In this document: piece after piece, positions 21,406 to 30,197 of the stretch
How the letters are laid out: each line of letters begins with the position of its first letter
Numbering within the stretch: the first letter of the stretch is position 1
Source: Isochrysis galbana
Taxonomy: Eukaryota; Haptophyta; Isochrysidales; Isochrysidaceae
NCBI GenBank assembly: GCA_018136815.1
Contig: CM030935.1
Location: 6,972,707 to 7,036,706, forward strand
DNA: 64,000 nucleotides
Reading direction: 5' to 3'
Program-made: the position numbers and the translations under genes
Notes under the pieces: model-generated
What the model was told of the DNA's origin: nothing
Seen by the model: only the letters and a program-made list of their open reading frames with translations
The model's database searches: none

Positions 21406-22800
21406 ATGGGGACTATGAGTCCCTTCTACTACAAAACTCCAGAAAGTACCTTGTGCCGACGCCTCGGGTGGAATTGTCTCGAGGTGGTGGCGGCGTTGCG
21501 GTTCGCGTCAGCGATGGACGACGAGGCGCGATGGAGCTCCATGCCGGTCAAGGAGCTGCTCAGCCTATGCAGGCAAAAGGGAGTGGACGTGACCGGGATT
21601 ACCGAAAAGGCCGAGCTCATCGCCGCTCTGGCCGGCGCGCCCAATCCCCACGAGGCCAGTCAGAAGGATGAGGAGATGGTGGACGCTCCATCCGCTGGCT
21701 GCACGCAGCCACGTGCTGATATGGAAGCGATGGAAGAAGACGAAGAGGAGCTGATGCGCCAGGCGATGCTGATGTCGACCGAAACCGAAGATGCGCTCAA
21801 AGCCTTGCCGGTGCGTGAGTTGCAAGCTCGACTGGAGGCTCGTGGCATATCGACTCAAGGTCTAATAGAGAAGGCTGATCTTGTTGCGGCTCTTCAAGGT
21901 CAGGCTGTGGATGGGGGGGGTAATGTGGACAGCCTCGGCCAGAGCTCTACTTCAGCCTCTCTACCGCGCCTGGATCAGGCTCGCCGTAGCGACGATGTGC
22001 AAGTGCTTCTTACCTTCCGGCAGCGTGTGCGTTTGCTCTCAGCCTCAATAGCAGGCCGACCTGGGCTTGAAGGCTGCGGAAAAATAGTCGTGCCACGCTC
22101 CTGGCTCACCGCATTGGCTCTTGTGCTGGGTGGTGAGTTGCCGCGAACGCTCCTGCTACGCCTGTCTCATCACGAATCGACTGTGTGCGTGGGAGTGGAC
22201 GAGTTTGCGGAAGACGCGGAAATCTTCGCTGCTGCTGAGGCTGCCGGTTGCGGCCTTGCAAGTGAGAGCGGCATGTTTGCAGAGTTGCCATTTCAGTCGT
22301 TGGCCGCGGCCATAGTCCCCCGATGGGTACTCAGTTCTCTTGGCTGTGTGTCTGGGGAGCTTGCCCTCGTCTCGGTTATCTCGCTGCCCAGGGCAACCTG
22401 GGTACGCTTGCAACCTCATGCAAACCGATTTGCGGAAGTACTCCGGGATTGCAAAGACCCGCGGGAGTTGCTGACAGAGCTCATCAATGGATTTGTGGCC
22501 GTCAGCGTTGGCGACACCATCCAGCTCAAGGTGGGCGACGAAAGACACGCTGTGGACATCATGGCGCTTCGTGGACTTCCGAACGAACGTTGCGGCCTTC
22601 CCACTATCGATAAGGGCGGTGTGTTTGATGTAGATGCGGCGATGCGCAGCTTGGGCCAAGAGCCGTGGGAGTGTACAAAGTGCACACTTCTCAATAAAGG
22701 AGAGGCACGCATGTGCGATGCGTGTGGCGCTGCCCATTCACACCCGCGCAAAGGCCCTGCACAGCCCACTGAATCTGTTAGATGTGCGTGTCTAGTGGAC
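21406..22800 (+). CDS. UFD1-domain protein with two SAP-like motifs and a RanBP2/NZF zinc finger (3' end in gap)
   Basis: Open from ATG 21,406 (an alternative ATG at 21,514 starts MDDEARW) into the gap. Two SAP/ARMET-like helix-turn-helix motifs: MPVKELLSLCRQKGVDVTG (about residue 46) and LPVRELQARLEARGISTQG (about 133), each followed by EKA.L.AAL. The UFD1 fold then runs over about residues 196-412: RPGLEGCGKIVVPRSW, FAELPFQSLAAAIVPRWVL, LPRATWVRLQPH, FVAVSVGDTIQL, and FDVDAAM at its end. A Cys4 zinc finger follows (WECTKCTLLNKGEARMCDAC). UFD1 acts with NPL4 and p97/CDC48 to extract ubiquitylated proteins; the zinc finger resembles NZF ubiquitin-binding fingers. Near the gap, GTGCGT at 22,785 could be a donor, so the last residues are unsure. 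The SAP-SAP-UFD1-NZF order is not one I know. Confidence 0.8.
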
Positions 22801-22900
22801 NNNNNNNNNNNNNNNNNNNNNNNNNNNNNNNNNNNNNNNNNNNNNNNNNNNNNNNNNNNNNNNNNNNNNNNNNNNNNNNNNNNNNNNNNNNNNNNNNNNN
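22801..22900. other. Assembly gap (100 N)
   Basis: Run of exactly 100 N. It separates the UFD1-domain gene from the retrotransposon, whose 5' two-thirds are therefore missing. Confidence 1.
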
Positions 22901-25004
22901 GAAGTCCCTACAATGGGTGGAGCTACACGAGAAAGCGACGGGCGGCAAGACTAACGCCGACAAATTCCAAGGACTGAGAATGGGATCCCAAAGGCTCCGT
23001 AAGCCCCCGTGGGATATGAGGAAATACAATTGGATAAATAACGACGAATACCTAACTATCTTAGGCGTCCCTCTGGGAGCGCCGGAGTCGCTTAAACCCT
23101 TTTGGTCGAAATTAGCAGACAAGATCGACGCGAGAGTCGCTAAGCTAGCGCCGGCCACTAACTATATGACGATATTCGGTAGGGCGTCAATCGTGAACTT
23201 CATAATATATGGTATACCAAGATACTGGCTACAAACCTTGGCCGCCCCCAAATGGTTTCACACCCGGGTAAAGAAAGCGGCGGAGGCCGTCCTCTGGACA
23301 AGCCCGTACACCAATAGACAAAACAAATGGATAAAACACCCACACTACGCCGTGTCGCACGATAAGAGTGCAACTAGAACACTAGGGCTGGGGATTCTAG
23401 ATTGGCCGTCCCATGTAAAAGCACTCCAGGCTAAATGGATCTTGAACTACCTAAACGCGAGAAAGGCACTATGGAAACACGCGCTCGATGCTTGGTTCTG
23501 CCGAACCGGACTAGGGAGAGGAGCAGTCCTCTCCACAATCCCCACGAAAATATTGACGGGAAGTATCAGGGGAAACCCGGCGCTCCCAGTCTTCTGGAAG
23601 GAGGCGATTACTAACTTCAGGGAACTCGACATACAACCCTCCTTCCTTACACGGGAAGGCGCGCTATCGCAGCCAATATGGCACAATCCCCACATCCCGC
23701 CCCCAAAAGTGCGCGCCCCGTGGGCGCGCCTATGGGAAGCGTTGCACACCAACGTAATACATAACGTATTCAAAGACGGCGCTTTTACAACGCCGTATAG
23801 CAAAAAAGAGTGCTCGGCATATCTCGAACACCTACCCGAAACGTTCATTCACGAGGGACGCTCGATACACAAAAAAGATTTTCTCGACTCGTGGGACGAG
23901 ATAGTCGGCCACGCAACGCGTGTGATAGAGCGTTCGAAAGAGCGCCCGCCTTCAGCCACTGAAGGACAAAAGTCGCACGACACAAACACCCCGCCTCAAA
24001 GACCGGGGACCGAGCCACAGAACAAAGAGGTCAGGGTTTCTGAAGACGAAAAATACATCAGCAAGCTAAACAATATATGGCTACATATCGAAACTGACTA
24101 CCTAGGAGAGGTAACAGACACCGGCAACGTGGCAGAAGTCGGAGAGATCCAACACTATCACCCGCCAGCCAGATGGGAGGGCGGATACAAAGGCCCAAGG
24201 CACATGGAGTACCCCCTCGCGGATGAATATGCCATACGAAAAGGAAAGGTCGCACTTGACGCGATAACAGTCGCAGACATTACCAAGGCCACGCTTAAAG
24301 CGACCCGGAGCAACGCCCCGCAAGCGGCAAGATTAGCATGGGAGAGAAGGCTGAATATCACAAACGAAGAATGGAAGCACATAGCTAAACTATACACAAT
24401 GCCGTTATTGAAACACACAGACAAACACCTCCACTTCAAACATATCACACACAGAAGAATTGGTACTAGAAATAGATTCACAGACACTCAGACAGACATA
24501 TGTAGGCTATGTCGTCGACACCGCGAAAACTCGTGCCATCTAGCGTGGTGTCCCGCGACGAAAACCATCTTCGAGACCATAGACGCCCTCAACAACTACA
24601 CTCCTCCCCCCAGAAGGACACGCACACAGAAAATAAAGGATAGATTATTTGCATATCCTGGTACGAACACTCCCGAAAGCCTAAAAGCACTATACGTGAT
24701 AGCGTGGAAATATATACTAAGAGACTTCTACAGAGTAGAATTTGAGTCATACGAATACCACTACATACCTATCCTAGAGTCTACACTAGTGAGATTCACT
24801 ACATTAGTCAGGGGCCTCACCCCGCCAAAAGCGCACTGCTCTGCACGCACGCACAAAGCCGCTCAAGGGAGAAAGCCCAAACTCAAGAAATCGCCAGAAC
24901 TCAGCGCCCCCGTATTCATTGAAAACGAGAAAGGTAGACTACAACTGAGCGAAAACACCCGCCTCGTAGCAAAAGCACTTGGCCTCGCTGAAAGACTCGC
25001 ATAA
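22901..25004 (+). CDS. Non-LTR retrotransposon polyprotein, C-terminal 700 residues
   Basis: Continuous frame from the gap to TAA. It begins in the last part of the reverse-transcriptase domain (GGKTNADKFQGLRM, then DEYLTILGVPLG, the palm-to-thumb step of LINE RTs), continues through a long connector (LGLGILDWPSHVKALQAKW), and ends with the conserved C-terminal module: HIAKLYT, HFKHITHRR, a CX2CX8HX3C knuckle (CRLCRRHRENSCHLAWC), WKYILRDFYRVEF and a basic tail. The catalytic YXDD box is in the gap. The frame is intact, so this may be a young copy. No RNase H or restriction-like endonuclease signature is visible in the sequenced part. Homologous C-termini lie at 7.2-8.4, 12.3-13.7, 14.6-14.8, 33.3-33.4 and 46.5-47.2 kb. 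Confidence 0.85.
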
Positions 25005-25341
25005 CATGAAGCGTCGGCCCGGGGAAACTTACCATCTAAGAACGCGATCGATCACTATAGGTTATCTAAGAGGAACGCCGCGCACATTAAGCCAAGGGGC
25101 CATGGAACAACTATAAAAACAAACGGGTCACTCAGCGGCACAGGAGGGAGCGGAGAACACGCCGCTGAGGACAAGTGCACACAGCTCCGCTCGGACCCCC
25201 CACATATCCCGAGCCCCTAAGTAGAGCACGAGGGGAGTTGCCGAAAGGCGGGGAATGAGGGTGAGGAAGGGAAGGGGGCGTGGCTACGAATATGCGAGTC
25301 AGTGCCACGGGGGAGGCGAGAATATTAAAAGGTTTTTTTTT
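22901..25341 (+). mobile_element. Best-preserved copy of the oligo(T)-ended LINE
   Basis: After the ORF come about 335 bases of 3' UTR with blocks repeated in other copies (GAGCCCCTAAGTAGAGCAC, then GGCGTGGCTACGA), ending GCGAGAATATTAAAAGG and nine T. The 3' terminus is therefore a T-run on the same strand as the RT frame. The 5' end lies in or before the gap. Confidence 0.8.
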
Positions 25342-25439
25342 AGATATAGAGGAACCGATCCCCCCGCGGGCGCGACCGCCAATTCTTTACGGGTAGAGCG
25401 CGAGGGCGCGTGACGGAGGGGGGGAGAGGGGGGGCGAAT

Positions 25440-25590
25440 CGCACCATTTCTTGGCGAAGATTTTCGTAGCGTCAGGTAGCCCCCCCGGGAGGTTTTTTAT
25501 TGGGTATCGCGCCACGGTCAAAAAATGCAGCCCAACCCTTACTAGCCGTTAAAAAGCCCCTGTTTGACCGCCCTATTTCTTCCCGTTCCT
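25440..25590 (-). repeat. Inverted copy of the 17.4-kb dispersed repeat
   Basis: Its reverse complement carries the same ordered blocks as 17,412-17,585 (AGGGCGGTCAAACAG, TTTTTTGACC, CTCCCGGGGGGGCTACCTG, GAAAATCTT). The region 25,342-25,440 before it is plain GC-rich sequence. Confidence 0.75.
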
Positions 25591-26196
25591 CTTTCGACTT
25601 CGACTCCGAAAGCAAAAGACGAAGACAGCAAATAGTAATAGTAAACGAAAACATAAAGATAAAAACTAGACTGGACGCCACCACCCATCATCAGCATATA
25701 CTCGGATCTCCCATGCCACGGCGTCCGACCGCGAGTCTGCGGGCAAAAGCGAGCGAGCCTCCCCGTCGGAGCTGCCGGTCTTCCTGCAGTAGGCTGTGAA
25801 AACAAAACCGTCTTCTCACTTGGACTCTCTTGACGAGGAGGAGCGAGCGAGTTCCCCAGTCCTTCCGGTCTTCCGTCCTATCGACCTCTCTTCTCTCTCT
25901 CTCTCCCCCGAACAAGCATCCCTTTCTTCTGTTCTCTCTTCCTCTCCCTCTCCTCTTTCTCGGGGGTCTGTGCGACGACGACACATCGCGCTCGCTCGCT
26001 CGCAGCCGGCGCCCTCCGTGCCCCCTGCCTGCCCCCCTCTCTTCCCCCACTCTCTCCCACCAGTCCTGCTCGGGCTCTCTCTCTGTAAAACGCCTTCAGT
26101 GCTTTCCTCCGCTTCATTCGGCTGACGGCGCTCGCTCGCACGGCACCACGCTTACGCCCGGCGAGCCCCAAAACTCCTGCTTCCCCTCTCATCCGC
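25591..26196. other. Promoter/leader region of the MscS-like gene
   Basis: No ORF of interest. The last 330 bases before the ATG are strongly pyrimidine-rich on the coding strand (CTCTCTTCTCTCTCTCTCTC and similar), as seen before other genes in this window. Confidence 0.45.
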
Positions 26197-27087
26197 ATGG
26201 GATCTCGCACAATGCAGCCAAACACAACGCTGGCGCTGGCGCTGCTCTGCGCCGTGCTCGATAGGGGGTGCGCACTCAGTCATATGTGCCGCGCTCCCAA
26301 CAACTGGAGCTCCGCCCGGCGCCACGCCGCCTCTCCCATCGTCTGGATGTCGGACACTGAGAAGAGCACAGGCTGCGACGCCGACGGCGCGCCACCTGGC
26401 GCGCCGCCAGTCTCAGCTCTCGCCGATGGTCAGCATGAGGACAGTATGCGGACCGACACGAAGATTTCAGTCGAATCGTCCGATGACTCGGGCGCAGAAA
26501 CCTCTGCGGACCAGGAGTCCTCGGAAGATGCGCAATTGCGTGGCAAGAAGCATCGGAGGTTCAAAGGGCCGCTGCCACAGCTACGACTGCGCTCCCGCCT
26601 TAGCCATGCCGGCCGTGCTGTGATGCATGTGATGCACGCTGTCGTAGGCTCGTTGCAACCCGCCATCTGTAAGATCGTTGGGCTGGCTGTCAAAGACCCG
26701 GACCTCCGCGACCTTGCCGCCACTACCATCTCGTGGGTGACATGGGGCAGTCTCTTGCTATCTGGGCTTGGAACCCTTGGAGTAGACATCAAGCCGCTCC
26801 TGTCCCTGTCGACATTGGCCGGTTTCGCAATTTCGATCTCGACCAAAAATATTCTCTCCGACACCTTCTCAGCCGCATACGTCATTTGGATTCGCCCGTT
26901 TAAGCGCGGGGACACCATCAAGATTGCTGGCTCATATGAGGGTGAGGTCATGTCAATCGATGCTCATTTTGTGCGTTTGAAGCTGCAAGGCGGGAAAGAG
27001 ATCCTAATGCCGACCCACTCAATATATGGTAAGGTTGTGGAGCGCTCGGAGAGACCCGCAGGCTCGCGGTACAGGAGGTCCTACTAA
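26197..27087 (+). CDS. MscS-family mechanosensitive channel protein (short form)
   Basis: 296 codons, one exon. MscS channels open under membrane tension to release solutes. The conserved pore-lining/beta-domain core is at about residues 170-285: LGVDIKPLLSLSTLAGFAI, ISTKNILSDTFSAAYV, WIRPFKRGDTIKIAGSYEG and PTHSIYGKVVE. The upstream part has one clear membrane helix (ATTISWVTWGSLLLSGLG). The N-terminus (TLALALLCAVLDRGCALSH) reads as a signal peptide and is followed by an acidic, disordered stretch, so a plastid envelope or secretory location is possible. The protein stops soon after the beta domain, lacking the C-terminal cage domain. ATG 26,197 or 26,212 could be the start. Confidence 0.85.
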   Translation: MGSRTMQPNTTLALALLCAVLDRGCALSHMCRAPNNWSSARRHAASPIVWMSDTEKSTGCDADGAPPGAPPVSALADGQHEDSMRTDTKISVESSDDSGAETSADQESSEDAQLRGKKHRRFKGPLPQLRLRSRLSHAGRAVMHVMHAVVGSLQPAICKIVGLAVKDPDLRDLAATTISWVTWGSLLLSGLGTLGVDIKPLLSLSTLAGFAISISTKNILSDTFSAAYVIWIRPFKRGDTIKIAGSYEGEVMSIDAHFVRLKLQGGKEILMPTHSIYGKVVERSERPAGSRYRRSY

Positions 27088-27712
27088 GGCCCCACCACTT
27101 TTCGTGGGGTGTGAAGTAGCGTGCCCCTTTGTCTATTGGCGCACATAATCAAGATAAGAAAAGAGAGTGAATATGTCCATTCCTTAGTAGCGTTTGCTTT
27201 CGATTGGTTAAGATCAAATGGTCAGCGCCGTCCCTCCTTCCAATCTGATCGTGGTGTTTTTCGACTCAAGCGATGAGTACTGCTCAAGTGACGAGTGTGA
27301 GGCAAATTGCAAGGGTACCTCACGCGCCGCCGTCCGCCGTATGACGACGGACCATAGGAATAGGAAGGTGCAACTTGAGGTCTACTTATTTTTCACCCCC
27401 ATGCCCCAGTTTCGTAGAAAAATATAGCAGCACCCACAATTTGGAGGGCCGACGGGCCGACCGGCAACTCGCCACCCCTCATTTTAGCATTTTAGGGACT
27501 CCTCCCTTTGTCCCTTTGCGCACTGGTCCGTTGAGAAGGTGCAACTTTTGTAAAAGGTGAAGGTGACCTCTCGTGCGATCAACTGTCCCCGTCTTCCGAG
27601 TATCAGGCGAAAGGCGACGCATCGTGCCCCTCCATGCCCTCCGTGCCCCTCTGTGCCCCTTCCGTCCTTCCGTGCCCCTCTCTACTCTATACCCATCCGT
27701 GCCGGCTCCGGT
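27088..27712. other. 3' flank of the MscS-like gene
   Basis: A GGCCCCACC...CGTGGGGTG dyad follows the stop (27,090-27,112). Otherwise low-complexity, pyrimidine-rich sequence with repeated CGTGCCCCTC units at about 27,620-27,690. No gene seen. Confidence 0.4.
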
Positions 27713-27890
27713 CGATTCATCCTAGATGCTATATGATGCGATTTCTAGACTCTAGCTTCTTTCTCCGGGCTCTTCGCCGTGCGGCCATACGGTGAAGCTC
27801 CGGTATATCTAGTGTCGTTAGGGCTCATCCCTATCGGCCTAGACCCGAGCTTCTCGTTTCGTTCCTTTTCTAGCCTGTTTATTAAACACA
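27713..27890 (-). repeat. Fragment shared with the retrotransposon relic at 47,138-47,290
   Basis: Common blocks TTCATCCTAGATG, ATGATGCGATTTC, CTTCGCCGTGCGGCCA and CTCGTTTCGTTCCTT occur in the same order and spacing. In the 47-kb copy the minus strand codes YLSFTVWPHGEGPGNK just upstream of AKLYTHPLLKHTDK, so this is probably a piece of the same LINE lineage. The frame is broken here. Confidence 0.65.
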
Positions 27891-28004
27891 GCCCGGAGCC
27901 CGGAGCCCGGTCACTCATCACTCACTCTTTTTATTTTTATCCACTATTTTCCCCCTCCCCTGGCGGTGCCCAAGGATTACGCAGGCCCCCCCCCTAAAAC
28001 CTTC

Positions 28005-28180
28005 TAATATTCTTACCGCACTCGCGGCGAATGGAACCACTACCTACTACACGTAGTACGTAGCATACTTTCTACACCCCCACTCCCCCGGCCCTTCTCC
28101 CTTCTCCCCCCCGCCATCAGGCGGCTCCCCCCGTGCACTACTAGGGGGATAGGGGTGCAGGGCTTAGATATGGTCCGGTG
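28005..28180 (-). repeat. Retroelement 3'-end-like repeat, inverted relative to 61,445-61,632
   Basis: The minus strand reads CCCCCTAGTAGTGCACGGGG, then GGAGCCGCCTGATGGCGG, a G-rich tract, then GTGCGGTAAGAATATTAGAA and GGTTTT. The order matches 61,445-61,632, and the terminus resembles the LINE 3' ends. Confidence 0.65.
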
Positions 28181-28284
28181 GCCCGCGCCCCGATGAATAG
28201 GGAAAGCGGGCTGAAATACACACCAACTCACTGGGGCAGAAAAATGGCCTCTAGAGGGGGTTTACTCGAGGACCCCAAAATGTT

Positions 28285-28365
28285 GTCCTCGAGTGGGAGT
28301 CGATCCCCATGCTTTCATACCGAGGTCGGCCCCCGCGCCCACCGAGCCACCAGTGGCGGTATCTA
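28285..28365 (-). other. tRNA-like Pol III promoter head (SINE or tRNA relic)
   Basis: The minus strand carries TGGCTCGGTGG (A-box, one mismatch to TGGCNNAGTGG) and, about 35 bases on, GGGATCGACTCCC (B-box core, one mismatch). A proper acceptor stem and full T-arm cannot be folded, so I do not call a functional tRNA. Confidence 0.35.
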
Positions 28366-28994
28366 GAGTACCAGCGAAAGTGGAACAAATGCTCTTACAC
28401 ATTGCGCTCCTGCGCGCGCCCCCGCCCCCCCCTCTCCTCCTTGTGCGAGCCCGCTGTCCTGTCTGTGTCTGGCCTGTCTGTGGCAGGTCCTGCTCCCTTT
28501 CGAGGGTCGTATGCGTGGATGAGAATCGTTGTGGAGCGCGTCGTTGTGAGAGATTCGCTCCTGGTGTCCTCCCTCCCTTCTGATGCGTGGGTGGTTCTCT
28601 ATGCGTCTGGTGTGCTCGCGCGCGCTGTGCAGATCTAGTTGGTTGTTCGACGCAGCGCATTTTGTCTGTTTGTGGTTCCTGTGTGAGTCCCTCCTTCCCT
28701 TTTCGCGCTGCGTATGCGCGGCTGTGTCGGTGCGCGTGCGATGTGAGTGTGTTGCTGGTGGTGCCCTCCTCCCTTTTGATGCGTGCGCGTGGTGTTCTCG
28801 TGTGTTGAGTTGTATGTTTGTGTGTTGTACGATGTACGACGCAGCGCAGGAAGTGAGTCATGATTCACACACAGAGTCGTAGGCCCGACAGAGAGCGTCA
28901 CACAGAGCCACCCACAGACACACGCACAGACAGCCACACAGAGCGACACACAGCCACACAGAGCGACACACAGCCGCGCGCAGCTGGTGGCAGG
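28366..28994. other. Low-complexity intergenic sequence
   Basis: TG/CT-rich sequence that changes at about 28,880 into CACAGAGC/CACAGCCACA tandem-like repeats. Open frames here have biased composition and no family resemblance. Confidence 0.5.
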
Positions 28995-29075
28995 ACGGTC
29001 ACGAAGGGTGACAGGTCGTTCACGAAGGGTGACAGGTCGTTCACGAAGGGTGACAGGGTCGGTCACGAAGGGGCG
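28995..29075 (+). repeat. Short tandem repeat, 21-bp unit
   Basis: GTTCACGAAGGGTGACAGGTC-like unit, about 3.5 copies, the last diverging to GGTCGGTCACGAAGGGG. Confidence 0.85.
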
Positions 29076-29118
29076 GGGATCGCCAGAAATGGCTGGTTGG
29101 TGGCTGGGGCGGCGGCGC

Positions 29119-29576
29119 TAGGGCCAGGCGGAAATATTGCGAATATTTCGCGGGATATTTGGGCGGATATCGGCTCGCGGGATATTTCGATTTCGGGATA
29201 TTTCGAGGATATTTCAGCAAGATATGAGTAGGATATTTGGGCTGCTCATGGCTCATGGAGGGAGTGTAAAAACAAAACCCCCCGTGTACAACAAGAAACC
29301 CTTACTTCTGAGAGCGCGTGCCCCGCACGCGAGCGGTGCCGGCTAGAGGTGTGTTTCCGCCTTGCCCAGCCCTGCCCTCCCTAGTGCTCAGTGCTCCATT
29401 AGCTTGCGCTTGGCGCATGTGCGCAGCTTCGGCCTATCTCACGCGTGCTCCAGCCAAAAACAAAACTCACCAGGTCGGCACATTTTGGGGATATTTGGGT
29501 GGCCTCCTAGGATATGAATGTGATATCTTCGCGGAATATTTGGGCAAGTTTTTCGGAATATTTCCGCCTGGCCCTA
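29119..29576. mobile_element. hAT-like MITE (458 bp)
   Basis: Terminal inverted repeats begin TAGGGCCAGGCGGAAATATT at the left and appear reverse-complemented at the right. They are flanked by the 8-bp duplication GGCGGCGC (29,111-29,118 and 29,577-29,584). Many internal (G)GATATTTGGGCG/GGATATTTCG motifs occur. TAGGG termini and an 8-bp duplication are hAT features. The subterminal motif ATATTTGGGCGGA is shared with the MITE at 7,858-8,290. No transposase frame. Confidence 0.8.
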
Positions 29577-30197
29577 GGCGGCGCTGCCCTCTAGCAGCAG
29601 GCAATCAAACAGCGACGGCCGACGGCCGCCATCGCCATCCCTACGAGTAGTGAGTAGTTCTGATCTTTCACGTAAAGATGAAAATAAAATTTCTCGTGAG
29701 TGGCTCGCCTCCCCCCTCACACCGTGCATGCCCAATGACCAGTGCTGGAGTGACTGCATGAGCGTGTCTGTTGCCGTTCTGCTAGAGCCTGCTGTTGCCC
29801 TTGGAGGTTGGAGGGGGCTAGCATGGCTGTTGTGTTGGGTGTGGCCGGGGCCACGGGCTATGTTGCGCGACCAGAGTCGCACGCACCTGCTCGGCCTCTG
29901 CTCGCAGTCGCTTCGACGATCGACAACTCCGGGTGGGCTCGGGGCCTCCCTTGGCGGGGAGGCCCTTAGGAGAGAAGAGACGCGTCGGCGCGCTCCACCG
30001 CACCCAGGCATAAACTTAGTTGAATTGCATACTAATAACGTTGCTACGAATAAGTTGACGAAATAGTATCACTTCACGATGAAGAAGTCGTCATGAGTGT
30101 CGTTGTGTTGGACACATTGTGATGTGCAGCGCGGTCGTCGTGCAGTGAGAGCTGGGCACCATGCGCCATGCGTGGATTTTCAATCACCATGATTTGG
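29577..30197. other. Intergenic, possible retroposon remnant
   Basis: Contains ATAAACTTAGTTGAATT at about 30,010, resembling half of a retroposon 5' hairpin. No gene recognised. The 3' flank of the SAM-domain gene lies at the end. Confidence 0.35.

Noticed and set aside
28285-28365. Functional tRNA gene
   Set aside because: A and B boxes are present but no closed cloverleaf; acceptor ends do not pair.
28262-29066. Several 70-200 codon frames on both strands
   Set aside because: Low-complexity TG/CA repeats keep frames open; no domain, no codon structure.
28995-29075. CRISPR-like array
   Set aside because: Direct 21-bp tandem units without spacers, in a eukaryotic genome.
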